The notes beneath the pieces are model-generated. The model was not told the DNA's origin and ran no database searches. It saw only the letters and a list, made by a program, of their open reading frames with translations. Shown here one piece after another: positions 56,315 to 64,000 of a stretch of 64,000 bases of DNA. The position numbers and the translations under genes were made by a program. Source of the stretch: Candidatus Rokuibacteriota bacterium (lineage in GTDB: Bacteria; Methylomirabilota; Methylomirabilia; Rokubacteriales; CSP1-6); the NCBI GenBank assembly GCA_030647435.1, contig JAUSJX010000012.1, forward strand, positions 218,267 through 282,266, given 5' to 3'. Position 1 is the stretch's first letter. Every line of letters begins with the position of its first letter.

Positions 56315-56811
56315 CAAGACCTGGCGTCTCGGGACTCCTGCCGCTGGTCACCGCCATCGTCGGGGTATGTTTCATCTGGGCGTCGCCCGCCCTCGCCCAG
56401 AGAACGACCTTACCCCCGAGCCTGACCACCTCGAATCCCCAGAGCGCTTTCATCAAGAACCAACTGACACTCTCAACAGAGCTTGCACGAAAGACGCTGG
56501 CAGGTCTCGCGGCAATGCCCGCCGATGACTCGATCCCCATCGACGAAGCCACCCTCCAGAACGCGCGGGACACCTACGTGCTCATTCGGGCTGCCCGGCA
56601 CGGGATGGAGCTCGCCAGGGAGACCAGCCGGTTCCCCGATCCGACGCGCGAGCTCGCCTTCAAGCGCGTCGACGCCGCGTGGAATCTCGCGAGGACTCCC
56701 GTCGACCGGGCCAGCACGGGCATTGCCCGCGCGCAGTATCTGCAGGAATCCATCCGGAGCCTGAGGCAGGCCGTGCAGCTGCTCGATCAGGCCATGATCA
56801 TCATGCCGTGA
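56311..56811 (+). CDS. Small secreted helical protein (FPDP-containing)
   Basis: A 166-residue protein with a signal peptide (about 1-30, ending PALAQ) and a mature part predicted to be mostly alpha-helical. It contains an FPDP motif near residue 110 within a pattern like M-x-LA-N4-FPDP, matching the small protein at 59280 (INASNMQFPDP). They seem to be distant relatives and flank the two beta-propeller genes. It overlaps the last glycosyltransferase gene, so it is probably co-transcribed with the locus. Function is unknown. Confidence 0.7.
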   Translation: MTRPGVSGLLPLVTAIVGVCFIWASPALAQRTTLPPSLTTSNPQSAFIKNQLTLSTELARKTLAGLAAMPADDSIPIDEATLQNARDTYVLIRAARHGMELARETSRFPDPTRELAFKRVDAAWNLARTPVDRASTGIARAQYLQESIRSLRQAVQLLDQAMIIMP

Positions 56812-58031
56812 TGTGCGCACAGCGGCGTCTTGATAGCCCCGTGATGCGGCTGGCATTCGCGATCATCGCCTTTCTGCTGCTCGACGCCACGGCGTCTGCC
56901 CAGCCTGCGGCTCCTCCCCCCGGCACCTGGGCGCAGCTGGCGAACACGGCCCTCTACCCTGCCATCCCGGCTGAGGCCAAGTCGGCGGGGGCGCCCGGCG
57001 GCACGCCGGAGCTCTGGAGCCCGAAGTCGCTCTTCGCGTACTCGGGCGGGGACATCGGCCAGCGTCCGGGGTCAAGCGCGTGGGGCTTCCTGTTCTGGGG
57101 TGGCGGCCACGCGGCGACCGCCGACAACTCGCTCTACTGGCAGCCCCTCGACGGCTCGGGCCCGCGGCGGCTCACGGGCCCGTACCTGGCGCCGGACCGC
57201 GAATACAAGTACGACAATCCGTGGGAGACGTACCGGTCAATCAGTCGCAATCAGCCTTCCTCGGTTACCACTCCCGGCGCGCCGAAGTCCCGCCACACGT
57301 ACTCCAGCCTGCTCGTGATCACAGTCACGGGCCGGCCCGCCGTCTTCGGCTACGGCGGCTCCCTCAACGTGGGGTCCGGCGGGGGCACCAACAACGTCCG
57401 CATCTTCGACCTCGCGCAGACCTACGAGGAGGCAATGGCGCGTTCGGATATGGGCTGGGCACTCAGGGCACCGGCCCCGAGCTCGTCCGTGACCTCGTCG
57501 AGCGGCTGGGACCCGGTCAAGCGGCGCGTGATTACGCGCGGGAGCAAGTTCATCGGCGCGTACTATCCCGACGAAGACCGGTGGGAAGACTGGCAGATTC
57601 GAGGCGCGTCGTTCTGTTGCGATTACCAGGCCTCTGTGGCCATGGACATTGCCGGGCGGAAGATGTACGTGCTCGGCGAGCGATTGGCCGAGGTCATTGA
57701 CCTCGATACCAAGGCGTACACCAGTCTCGCCGGCAAGCCGTGGGCGGCCAAATTCGTCAAGCCGTCGTGGGAAGGGGGATATGCCACGGGGCCGGGCGTG
57801 TCGTGGCATGCGCGAACCAAACAGATCGTCGTGTGGGTGGGGGGCAACAACCTCATCCTGATCAACCCGGCCACGGATGCGATGAAGCTCGTGGCCATGG
57901 GCGGGGCAACCGTCACTGCGGCCGAAGGCAGCGGGACGTACGGGCGCTTCCGCTGCATTCCCGGCACCGACCAGGTCGTCCTCGTCAACGCGGTCGATCA
58001 AAACGCCTTCATCGGGACGGTGCCGTTTTGA
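56811..58031 (+). CDS. Secreted beta-propeller (kelch-like) protein 1
   Basis: A 406-residue protein with a signal peptide (RLAFAIIAFLLLDATASAQ) and a body of repeated beta-strands with Gly-Gly and Trp features (GFLFWGGGHAATADNSLYW, AVFGYGGSLNVGSGGG, NVRIFDLAQTYEEA), like kelch/galactose-oxidase-type propellers. ATG 56811 overlaps the upstream stop (TGATG); ATG 56844 is an alternative giving MRLAF. It has no sorting signal at the C-terminus (ends IGTVPF). It overlaps the next gene by TTGA. Role unknown, perhaps glycan binding. Confidence 0.7.
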   Translation: MCAQRRLDSPVMRLAFAIIAFLLLDATASAQPAAPPPGTWAQLANTALYPAIPAEAKSAGAPGGTPELWSPKSLFAYSGGDIGQRPGSSAWGFLFWGGGHAATADNSLYWQPLDGSGPRRLTGPYLAPDREYKYDNPWETYRSISRNQPSSVTTPGAPKSRHTYSSLLVITVTGRPAVFGYGGSLNVGSGGGTNNVRIFDLAQTYEEAMARSDMGWALRAPAPSSSVTSSSGWDPVKRRVITRGSKFIGAYYPDEDRWEDWQIRGASFCCDYQASVAMDIAGRKMYVLGERLAEVIDLDTKAYTSLAGKPWAAKFVKPSWEGGYATGPGVSWHARTKQIVVWVGGNNLILINPATDAMKLVAMGGATVTAAEGSGTYGRFRCIPGTDQVVLVNAVDQNAFIGTVPF

Positions 58032-59266
58032 AACGCCCCGCGCTCGTGGTGCTCTCGCTCGTGCTGCTCGCGAGCCCAGCGGCCCCGCAATCCGCCACGC
58101 CGGCGGCATCTCCAACCGACACCGCCTCAGAAATGCCGCTGCGCACCTGGATCGAGCGGCCCTTGCGCGGCTGGAGCGGCGTCGGAAAGAGCTACATGCC
58201 AACCGGGGGCAAGCACGGCCGGGTCTTCTACCATCCGGGCCTCAAGCAGATGATCTTCGCGGGCGGCGACTGGAAGACGTTGCAGCCGAATGACGGAAAT
58301 TTTGTCGGCTCCGAGATCTGGGCCCTCGACGTCGCCAGGGACGTATGGACGCAGCTGCGGCCGTTCTGCGTGCCCGGCGCCGCCCAACCCGGCCGGCCCG
58401 ACAACGTGGTCTGGGCCTATGACAGCAAGCGCGACCGCGGGCTCATGGCCCCGGGCTTCTATGGCATTTCGCAGAAAGCCGATTCCGGATGCGGCGCCAT
58501 CGAGGGCTGGGGTGGATACGCGTTCGACTTTGCCACGCGCCAGTTCACGGGGCCGGATGCGGGCGCCGGTCTCCCTGCACCGCCTGCCGCGGCCGGCGGC
58601 AAGGGCTGGGGCGGCGACGAGAGCGGGGCGTGGGGCGTCTATGACCCGATCAACGACGAGCTGGTCCGCGTGCGAAACGGCATGAGGCTCGAGCGACTGA
58701 ACCTGGCGACCAAGTCGTGGCGGACGCAAGATGTTTCGGACCCGGGCGGGACGACGCCGCATCGCAGCCAGCAGGTCATCGACGTCAAGGGACGGGCCGT
58801 CTTGTTCCTGGCGCCCCGGCGGAAGCCGCCGGCGCTCATCCGCGTCAGCCTCACGGATGGAGCCGTCACGACCCTCCCGCTGCCGTCGCAATACCGGCTG
58901 CCAGAGGCCGGCGGTACGGAGGACTATCTGGTCTTCGACACCATGCACCGGGTCCTCCTGATCCCCAACAACTTCGGGATGGGCCAGACGCCGCTGCAGG
59001 GCCTCGGCGTCTACCACGTCGACACGGGCCGGTGGGAGTGGGAGGCCGTGCCGCGGGTGGTGGTCGGCAGCGTCTGGGGCTTTGACGAGGCCAGCGGGGC
59101 AATGGTTGGTATCGGCAAGCGGTACGAACCGTTCGCCTACTTCTTCTACAAGTACGATCCGCACGCAACTGCCCAGACGCCGCCGACCATCAGGCGATGG
59201 ATGCCGGCGGCCAGAGCGTCGACACATGCCCGCGGTCACACGTTCGCAGCGTTCCGGCTCGAGTAG
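58028..59266 (+). CDS. Secreted beta-propeller (kelch-like) protein 2
   Basis: A 412-residue protein starting at a TTG that overlaps the upstream stop. That start gives a proper signal peptide (KRPALVVLSLVLLASPAAPQ); the frame is open further upstream only as a shadow. Propeller-like repeats include MIFAGGDWKTL, SEIWALDVARDVWTQL, VWAYDSKRDRGLM and FDEASGAMVGIGKRYEPF. It is related in style to propeller 1 and to the long kelch protein at 61758. No PEP-CTERM signal is seen at the end. Function unknown. Confidence 0.68.
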   Translation: MKRPALVVLSLVLLASPAAPQSATPAASPTDTASEMPLRTWIERPLRGWSGVGKSYMPTGGKHGRVFYHPGLKQMIFAGGDWKTLQPNDGNFVGSEIWALDVARDVWTQLRPFCVPGAAQPGRPDNVVWAYDSKRDRGLMAPGFYGISQKADSGCGAIEGWGGYAFDFATRQFTGPDAGAGLPAPPAAAGGKGWGGDESGAWGVYDPINDELVRVRNGMRLERLNLATKSWRTQDVSDPGGTTPHRSQQVIDVKGRAVLFLAPRRKPPALIRVSLTDGAVTTLPLPSQYRLPEAGGTEDYLVFDTMHRVLLIPNNFGMGQTPLQGLGVYHVDTGRWEWEAVPRVVVGSVWGFDEASGAMVGIGKRYEPFAYFFYKYDPHATAQTPPTIRRWMPAARASTHARGHTFAAFRLE

Positions 59267-59279
59267 CGGAGGTGTTGCA

Positions 59280-59732
59280 ATGATCGTGCAGATCCGTTTT
59301 CCGGCGGCGTGTCTTGCCCTGGCCGCCGCGCTGGCCGCCGTGCCGTCCGCGGTCGCTCAGGTTTCCAAACCGCCGCGGGATCCGGTTTTGATCCAGAGAA
59401 AGCTTCAGCAGAGCGCGGCGCTCCAGCGAGAGGCGCTCCAGACTCTGAAGGATCCCGGCCAGGCCGAGCGGCTCGTCAAGAACGCCTGGACCGAGCTCAA
59501 GTCCGCCAAGGACGACATGGTCATCAACGCGTCGAACATGCAGTTTCCGGATCCGCTCTTCAATACGAACAACGGGCGGGCCGAGCAGGCGCTCGCGCTT
59601 CTGCTCGGCTGCTGGGACACGCTCAAGCTCCGAGACAAATGGACCGACCCGAGCAAAGAGATCGCCGGGGTGCGCGGCAGGCTGCAGCAGTCCCTCGGCC
59701 TCACGAATACCGTGGCCGCCACGACGTTCTGA
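59280..59732 (+). CDS. Small secreted helical protein (FPDP-containing)
   Basis: A 150-residue protein starting at ATG 59280 with GGAGG seven bases upstream; the longer frame from 59082 is a shadow. The signal peptide is IRFPAACLALAAALAAVPSA with cleavage near VAQ. The mature part is helical (VLIQRKLQQSAALQREALQTL) and has an FPDP motif near residue 86, like the protein at 56311. It closes the plus-strand run. Function unknown. Confidence 0.68.
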   Translation: MIVQIRFPAACLALAAALAAVPSAVAQVSKPPRDPVLIQRKLQQSAALQREALQTLKDPGQAERLVKNAWTELKSAKDDMVINASNMQFPDPLFNTNNGRAEQALALLLGCWDTLKLRDKWTDPSKEIAGVRGRLQQSLGLTNTVAATTF

Positions 59733-59784
59733 TAGCGGGCGAAAGATAGTGTGAGCTAGCGGCGATACCCGGGCAAGGGACCCG

Positions 59785-60669
59785 TCAGTCGAGTTCGCTC
59801 TTCTGGCAAACACAGAAAACGGCGCTCGAGAAGAACTCATCAAGACCGGGCACCTGCGCCAGCGGGCGCAGGAATTTGGCCAAGGGTGCTCCCTTCCCTC
59901 CGAACCCGATCCGCCGCTCGTGCAGCACGCGGAACGGTAGGCGCCGGAGGAGGCCCCGGAAACCCCGGATCGTCATGTCCGGGTTGAGGTAGTAGCTCCA
60001 ATCCCCGCGGTAGGGATTCTCACGGCGCTGCCCTGTGGTGAGATCGATCCGATAAAAGGGTGGGGCATAGTCGGGCGACTCGTAGCGCCGAGCCGCAGCT
60101 TCGAGCAAGGTTGGCATCGAGAAGACCACATGCGGCCAAGGAAAGGGGATGATTTCGCTCAAGTGGGCACCGTACGGGCCGAACCACGGGTGAAAATGGA
60201 CGAGGAACAGGCCCCCCGGCCGCAGCACACGATGCACCTCGCGGAAGATCGCCTCGGGCTTCGAGAGATGCTCCACCGTATCCACCGTGTAGGCTAAGTC
60301 GAAACTGGCATCCGGCAGGGGCATCGAGACGTCATCCGAGCGGACGAACTCGATACGATCCCCGTACCGGGTGGCGCCGTCCGCCAGGGCCGCGGCATCC
60401 CGATCCACGCCGATGGCGCGGAACGATTCGATGTCGAGGAGCGAGGCCAGGAGGTACCCACGCGAGCAGCCGAGCTCAAGGACCGTTTTGCCCTGCAAGC
60501 GGCAGAACTCCGAGAAGAGCGCGTGATACCCGGGTACTGTGGACACGCGATCCGCCACGCAGGTGGTCAAACTACCACTCTGGTGGACATTGTGCGTGCT
60601 GTATTTCGCCAATGGCCCGGAGCTAAATAGACGACTCAGGAGAAGGGTGGCGCGGACACCGGCACGCAT
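59785..60669 (-). CDS. Class I SAM-dependent methyltransferase
   Basis: A 294-residue enzyme with motif I LELGCSRGYLLASLL (about 78-92), IGVDRDAAAL, YTVDTVEHLSKPEAI and REVHRVLRPGGLFLVHFH, all standard Methyltransf_11/UbiE-like features. ATG start. It is on the minus strand, convergent with the locus, and about 90 bases downstream of a VanZ-like remnant. Substrate unknown, maybe a sugar or polyketide-like compound. Confidence 0.87.
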   Translation of the reverse strand: MRAGVRATLLLSRLFSSGPLAKYSTHNVHQSGSLTTCVADRVSTVPGYHALFSEFCRLQGKTVLELGCSRGYLLASLLDIESFRAIGVDRDAAALADGATRYGDRIEFVRSDDVSMPLPDASFDLAYTVDTVEHLSKPEAIFREVHRVLRPGGLFLVHFHPWFGPYGAHLSEIIPFPWPHVVFSMPTLLEAAARRYESPDYAPPFYRIDLTTGQRRENPYRGDWSYYLNPDMTIRGFRGLLRRLPFRVLHERRIGFGGKGAPLAKFLRPLAQVPGLDEFFSSAVFCVCQKSELD

Positions 60670-60755
60670 AAGTATCCTTTCTTAGTGGTGCCGGGATCGC
60701 CGGCATCCCCGCTTCGTGGCCCAAGACTCGGGCTGGATGATCGCCTGCTCGAGTT

Positions 60756-61067
60756 TCACAACCGGCTTACGCCTCCTCGGCCCCAGTGACGCTGCGAACC
60801 TTTCTCGATTCTGTCGCGGCGACACCGCTGTCCCACGGCGAACAACTGTCCCAGCTCGATACCAATCGCAAACCCGAGCGCCAAAGCGCCGATGGCATAA
60901 ATCCCCCGCCGCCAGCTCTGACAGACAACCCGAAAACAGCTCCCGGCCAGCAGGAAACCGAACGGGATGAAAGACCCGTAGACGATGAAGCAGCACCAGA
61001 CGACCAGCAGGACTCGCCGAAGATGCGGCCCGTCTCTCTCTTCGTCCGCCTCTATTTGGCCGCTCAT
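60756..61067 (-). pseudogene. VanZ-like membrane protein, probably decayed
   Basis: A frame of 103 residues from ATG 61067 (GGGGGAA six bases upstream). VVWCCFIVYGSFIPFGF matches the first helix of VanZ-family proteins, and GFAIGIELGQLF matches their conserved E-x-x-Q-x-F block. The part between is short, and the tail (RDRIEKGSQRHWGRGG) has lost the usual D-V-x-x-N-T-x-G motif. The second frame in this place reads less like the family. It may be a truncated gene or a short divergent VanZ protein. About 86 bases separate it from the methyltransferase gene. Confidence 0.4.
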
Positions 61068-61093
61068 ACGTTCCCCCGGTGACGCTGTCCTCC

Positions 61094-61117
61094 GACACAT
61101 CCTGACACAAGTGACAT
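61094..61117 (+). repeat. Three GACA direct repeats, 9-10 bases apart
   Basis: GACAC at 61094, TGACAC at 61103 and TGACAT at 61112 follow each other on one face of the helix, about 105-130 bases upstream of the sigma-54 promoter at 61223. This could be an activator site. Significance is uncertain. Confidence 0.3.
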
Positions 61118-61222
61118 CCTCTCGGCTTTTCTACCGGCCTTTCTGTCGATATATCTTACAGATCAGAACCGGCTAGCGTCCCTTAGGACCTCAACGAGGC
61201 GAAATTACGACTTATCGTACAA

Positions 61223-61238
61223 TGGCCCGAGGATTGCT
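61223..61238 (+). promoter_or_regulatory. Sigma-54 (-24/-12) promoter
   Basis: TGGCCCGAGGATTGCT: TGG and TTGCT with ten bases between GG and GC, close to the consensus. Predicted start near 61249, 45 bases before the GTG of the secreted protein gene. It probably drives that gene and the kelch protein behind it, making them candidate PrsR targets. Confidence 0.65.
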
Positions 61239-61293
61239 TAAGTCCTGTGGCTACGTTTGAGAATCGGGGCATTTCCTCAGAGGGGACGAAACA

Positions 61294-61761
61294 GTGAAGG
61301 ATCCTAGGGGTGGCGCTCTTCGTCTCCTGCTCATCACCACCATCGTCCTTCCGTGTGTGCTTCCCGCCGCCAGCCTCCCTGCAGGCGCTCAATCGCCACT
61401 CGAGGAGCAGCGGAAGCAGCCGGCAGTCGGAAAACGTGACGCCGCCCTGGCAGGTCGCGTTGTGGCCGTGCAAAACGGTGTGATCCATACCAGCATCACC
61501 GCCGATTGGCGCTCTGGTGGAATCACCGACGGCACCGTACTGCGAGTGCAACTGGCGAGCCGCACCTTGAACGCCCGCTTCCTCTCGCCCAGCCACTACT
61601 CGCAGGTCGTGACTGACCCTGCCGCCCGGAAGGGTCTCGACGTGGACGTTGCCTGCACGCTCAATCGGGACGGGTCTCTCGCCGTCGTCGGACTCTCTGG
61701 CAGCCTGCCGGAGTGGCTCGGCGTCAAGACCGGGTCAGCCGTCACCGTCGTGAAGCCATGA
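61294..61761 (+). CDS. Small secreted protein, possible SAM-hydroxide-adenosyltransferase C-domain-like fold
   Basis: A 155-residue protein with a signal peptide (LRLLLITTIVLPCVLPAA, cleavage near GAQ) and a beta-rich domain. GRVVAVQNGVIHTSI and LSGSLPEWLGVKTGSAVTVV faintly recall the beta-barrel C-terminal domain of SAM-hydroxide adenosyltransferases; this is weak. The GTG start has GAGGGG eight bases upstream. The promoter before it is sigma-54 type. The stop overlaps the ATG of the kelch gene (ATGA). Function unknown. Confidence 0.65.
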   Translation: MKDPRGGALRLLLITTIVLPCVLPAASLPAGAQSPLEEQRKQPAVGKRDAALAGRVVAVQNGVIHTSITADWRSGGITDGTVLRVQLASRTLNARFLSPSHYSQVVTDPAARKGLDVDVACTLNRDGSLAVVGLSGSLPEWLGVKTGSAVTVVKP

Positions 61762-64000
61762 TCTCCTCCTTGCAGAGCGTCCTGCGACACGGTGGGATCT
61801 CGCTCCTCGCTTTGGCCGTCCTGGCCGGCTCGCTCCTTGGGACGGCCCCTCCATCGCACGCGCAGACCTGGACGGCCACGTGGACCCAGAAGGGTCCCCC
61901 TGGCCCATACGGCAGGGGCTGGGTCGATATGACGTACGACTCCATCAACCGCCGCGTTGTCCAGATGGCCGGCAGTGGCGGGAGCTACATGAATGATGTC
62001 TGGTGGTACGACGCGGCCGGCGATCTCTGGACTCAAATCGAGCCAAACTTCAGCAACGCCCAGATCGTTGACTTCGTGCCGCCCTGCCCCCGGGACGAGA
62101 TGGCCATCGAGTACGACCCAGTCAATCAACTCTACTGGATGTTCGGCGGCAGCGGCTTTGCATGTGTCGGCCCGATCCGAACAGCCGGAAGTGGTACCAC
62201 CACGACGACCCTCGTGGACAGCACTCTGACCGCCACCGCGGCGGACGCGTACAAGGACTGGAGCGTCCAAGGGGTCGACGCGTACAATACCTTCGCTTAC
62301 GTCTCGGCCTACGATCCGGTGTCGAAGACGCTGACCCTCGCTACACCGTTCGCCGGCCTCGCTCCCGGCGGTCGGTACAATCTCTTCCCCCAGCGCGGCG
62401 GTGGCGGCACCTGGTATTACTCGCCCGTCACGCATACGTGGGGGAGTCTCACTGGTCCCCACTGGGGCTACTCCGGCCAGTCACCGGGAAGCCGCTTGAG
62501 CCCTTCTATGGCGTATTCGTCGCTTGATCAGGCCCTCGTCATGTTCGGGGGACAGGGCGCCAACGACACCTGGGCCCTGGACGTTCTCACCAAGACTTGG
62601 GTCCAGCAAATCCCCGGAGGCAGCCCGGGCTCGCCGGCGGGTCGCGCCCAGATCACGAATGCCATGGTCTACGACAGCACCAACGATGTGTTCATCCTCT
62701 TCGGCGGATGCCTCTGCAGCGGGAATGGGGGCTCTTCAGCCGGAGACACGTGGGCGTATCGCTTGTCTACCAACACATGGACCAACATGAATCCCCCCGT
62801 GAGCCCGCCCGCCCGCCAGGCGCACAACATGGTCTACGACAGCACCAACGGGGTCGTGGTGCTTTTCGGAGGCTTCGACGCGCCCAGCGGAACGTACTTC
62901 AATGATCTCTGGGTCTACAGCTACGCGAGCAACACGTGGACGCAAGTCTTCCCGGCTCTCTCACCCCCGGTCAGAGCAATCGCCGCCATGGCCTACGATC
63001 CGGTCAATCAGGTCGCAGTCCTCTACGGAGGCGCCATCGCGACAGGATCTCGGTACGACGTCTGGTCGTTGCAGCTCGCGGGCTCGAGCACCCCGAATCC
63101 GGTTCCATCTATCACCTCGATCTCGCCCAACACCATCGCCGGCGGCGGCCCAAGCTTCACCCTGACCGTGACCGGCGCAAACTTCGTCCCAGATTCCGTT
63201 GTGCGGTGGAACGGCGTCGCCCGGCCTACGACCTATGTTCGCAACACTCAGCTCCAGGCCAGCATCCCCGCCGGCGACATTGCCTCGCCTGGATCGCGGA
63301 CGATCACCGTCTTCACCCCGAGTCCCGGCGGCGGCACCTCATCGGGCCTCACGCTGACCGTCACGGGTCCAGCGCCCACAGTGGCCTCGATCACGCCCAA
63401 TCAGGGGCCGCCGGGCACTACCGTGCCGGTGACAATCACCGGGACCGGCTTCGTCGCCGGCGCCGCGGTGAGCCTCAGCGGGACGGGCATCACCGTGAGC
63501 GGTGTCTCGGTATCCTCAGCGACGCAGCTGGCTGCTACGCTGACCATCGCCAGCGGGGCCGCGCTCGGGGCCCGCGACGTGACCGTGAGCAAACCGGGCG
63601 GCGGGGCTGGGACTCTGGCCGGCGGCTTCACCGTGGTGGCACCCGTGACCCTGGCTCTGGCCTACAACGGCAAGCTCCGGGACCGCGTGGGGCAAGGCAA
63701 CACGGCGCTGGGCCCCGACGGCGCCTTCGACGGCACCCTGACCGCGACCCTCAGCGCCAGCGGCGGACGCACCGTGACCGCCCTCCGCCTGGACAGTAAC
63801 GCGCCGGGGACCTGGGACACGACCAGCGGCGGGAGCGGGTTTTGGGTGCTGGCGGTGGCCCCCGCGCTGGACGGCGCCCTGCTCAATGCCCCCGGCACCA
63901 TGGCCGTCAACTTCCCCGTGGCCAACGGCGGCACGTTCGTCCTCTTCGCCTCCGACTATCTGAACTCCGAGTTCCTGCCGGGCCGGACCCTCACCCTCAC
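61758..64000 (+). CDS. Long secreted kelch + IPT/TIG protein, incomplete at right edge
   Basis: An open frame of at least 747 residues with no stop before the window ends. The signal peptide is about residues 1-36 (ending PPSHAQ). Kelch-type repeats run from about 50 to 445 (DVWWYDAAGDLWTQI, ALVMFGGQGANDTWALD, VVVLFGGFDAPSGTYFNDLW, VAVLYGGAIATGSRYDVW). Two IPT/TIG-like immunoglobulin domains follow at about 446-537 (ITSISPNTIAGGGPSFTLTV) and 538-629 (VASITPNQGPPGTTVPVTI), then a further beta-rich domain. The start overlaps the upstream gene (ATGA). The C-terminus, where a PEP-CTERM or other signal could lie, is outside the window. Confidence 0.85.
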   Translation, partial: MISSLQSVLRHGGISLLALAVLAGSLLGTAPPSHAQTWTATWTQKGPPGPYGRGWVDMTYDSINRRVVQMAGSGGSYMNDVWWYDAAGDLWTQIEPNFSNAQIVDFVPPCPRDEMAIEYDPVNQLYWMFGGSGFACVGPIRTAGSGTTTTTLVDSTLTATAADAYKDWSVQGVDAYNTFAYVSAYDPVSKTLTLATPFAGLAPGGRYNLFPQRGGGGTWYYSPVTHTWGSLTGPHWGYSGQSPGSRLSPSMAYSSLDQALVMFGGQGANDTWALDVLTKTWVQQIPGGSPGSPAGRAQITNAMVYDSTNDVFILFGGCLCSGNGGSSAGDTWAYRLSTNTWTNMNPPVSPPARQAHNMVYDSTNGVVVLFGGFDAPSGTYFNDLWVYSYASNTWTQVFPALSPPVRAIAAMAYDPVNQVAVLYGGAIATGSRYDVWSLQLAGSSTPNPVPSITSISPNTIAGGGPSFTLTVTGANFVPDSVVRWNGVARPTTYVRNTQLQASIPAGDIASPGSRTITVFTPSPGGGTSSGLTLTVTGPAPTVASITPNQGPPGTTVPVTITGTGFVAGAAVSLSGTGITVSGVSVSSATQLAATLTIASGAALGARDVTVSKPGGGAGTLAGGFTVVAPVTLALAYNGKLRDRVGQGNTALGPDGAFDGTLTATLSASGGRTVTALRLDSNAPGTWDTTSGGSGFWVLAVAPALDGALLNAPGTMAVNFPVANGGTFVLFASDYLNSEFLPGRTLTL

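Overview
The window is GC-rich, densely coded DNA from a Gram-negative bacterium. It carries outer-membrane export genes, BY-kinase exopolysaccharide genes and an exosortase A (XrtA/PEP-CTERM) gene set. Gene style and base composition would fit an uncultured lineage such as Candidatus Rokubacteria (Methylomirabilota) or a neighbouring phylum. That placement is inference; no rRNA or other taxonomic marker is present.

Layout. (1) 0-7.5 kb, housekeeping and accessory: rlmN, an extracytoplasmic solute-binding protein and a HemE-family protein on the minus strand, then on the plus strand an ECF sigma factor, its zinc-finger membrane anti-sigma factor, a DUF4139 secreted protein and a small secreted protein. 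The ECF gene and the DUF4139 gene are preceded by near-identical sigma-E-type promoters (GGAACTT-N15-GTCT). (2) 7.5-12 kb, regulation: a lone receiver, an NtrC-type sigma-54 activator, a degenerate GGDEF protein and a second activator with a pseudo-receiver. (3) 12-56.3 kb, a very large exopolysaccharide/XrtA locus, almost entirely plus strand and mostly joined by ATGA/GTGA overlaps. It holds Wza-type export protein, outer-membrane barrel, initiating glycosyl-phosphotransferase, fused chain-length/tyrosine kinase, two nucleotide-sugar dehydrogenases, an epimerase, WecB, GlmS, FemAB/GNAT transferases, three asparagine-synthase-like amidotransferases, deacetylases, a formyltransferase-deacetylase fusion, an O-antigen-ligase-like protein, a Wzm/Wzt-type ABC exporter, PrsK, exosortase, EpsI, many glycosyltransferases, a CapK/PaaK-like adenylate-forming enzyme and PrsR. 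(4) 56.3-64 kb, secreted proteins: two beta-propeller proteins flanked by two related small helical secreted proteins, a minus-strand methyltransferase and a VanZ-like remnant, then a sigma-54 promoter driving a small secreted protein and a long kelch plus IPT/TIG protein that runs off the right edge.

How it fits together. The cluster appears to build and export an amino-sugar and uronic-acid rich polysaccharide: GlmS and WecB supply amino sugars, the dehydrogenases make uronic acids, and the AsnB-like enzymes could amidate them. The PrsK/PrsR two-component pair and the other enhancer-binding proteins probably act at three sigma-54 promoters that I can place at 9921, 14626 and 61223. No PEP-CTERM sorting signal is visible in any complete protein here. 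The exosortase substrates must therefore be elsewhere, or the truncated right-edge protein is one of them.
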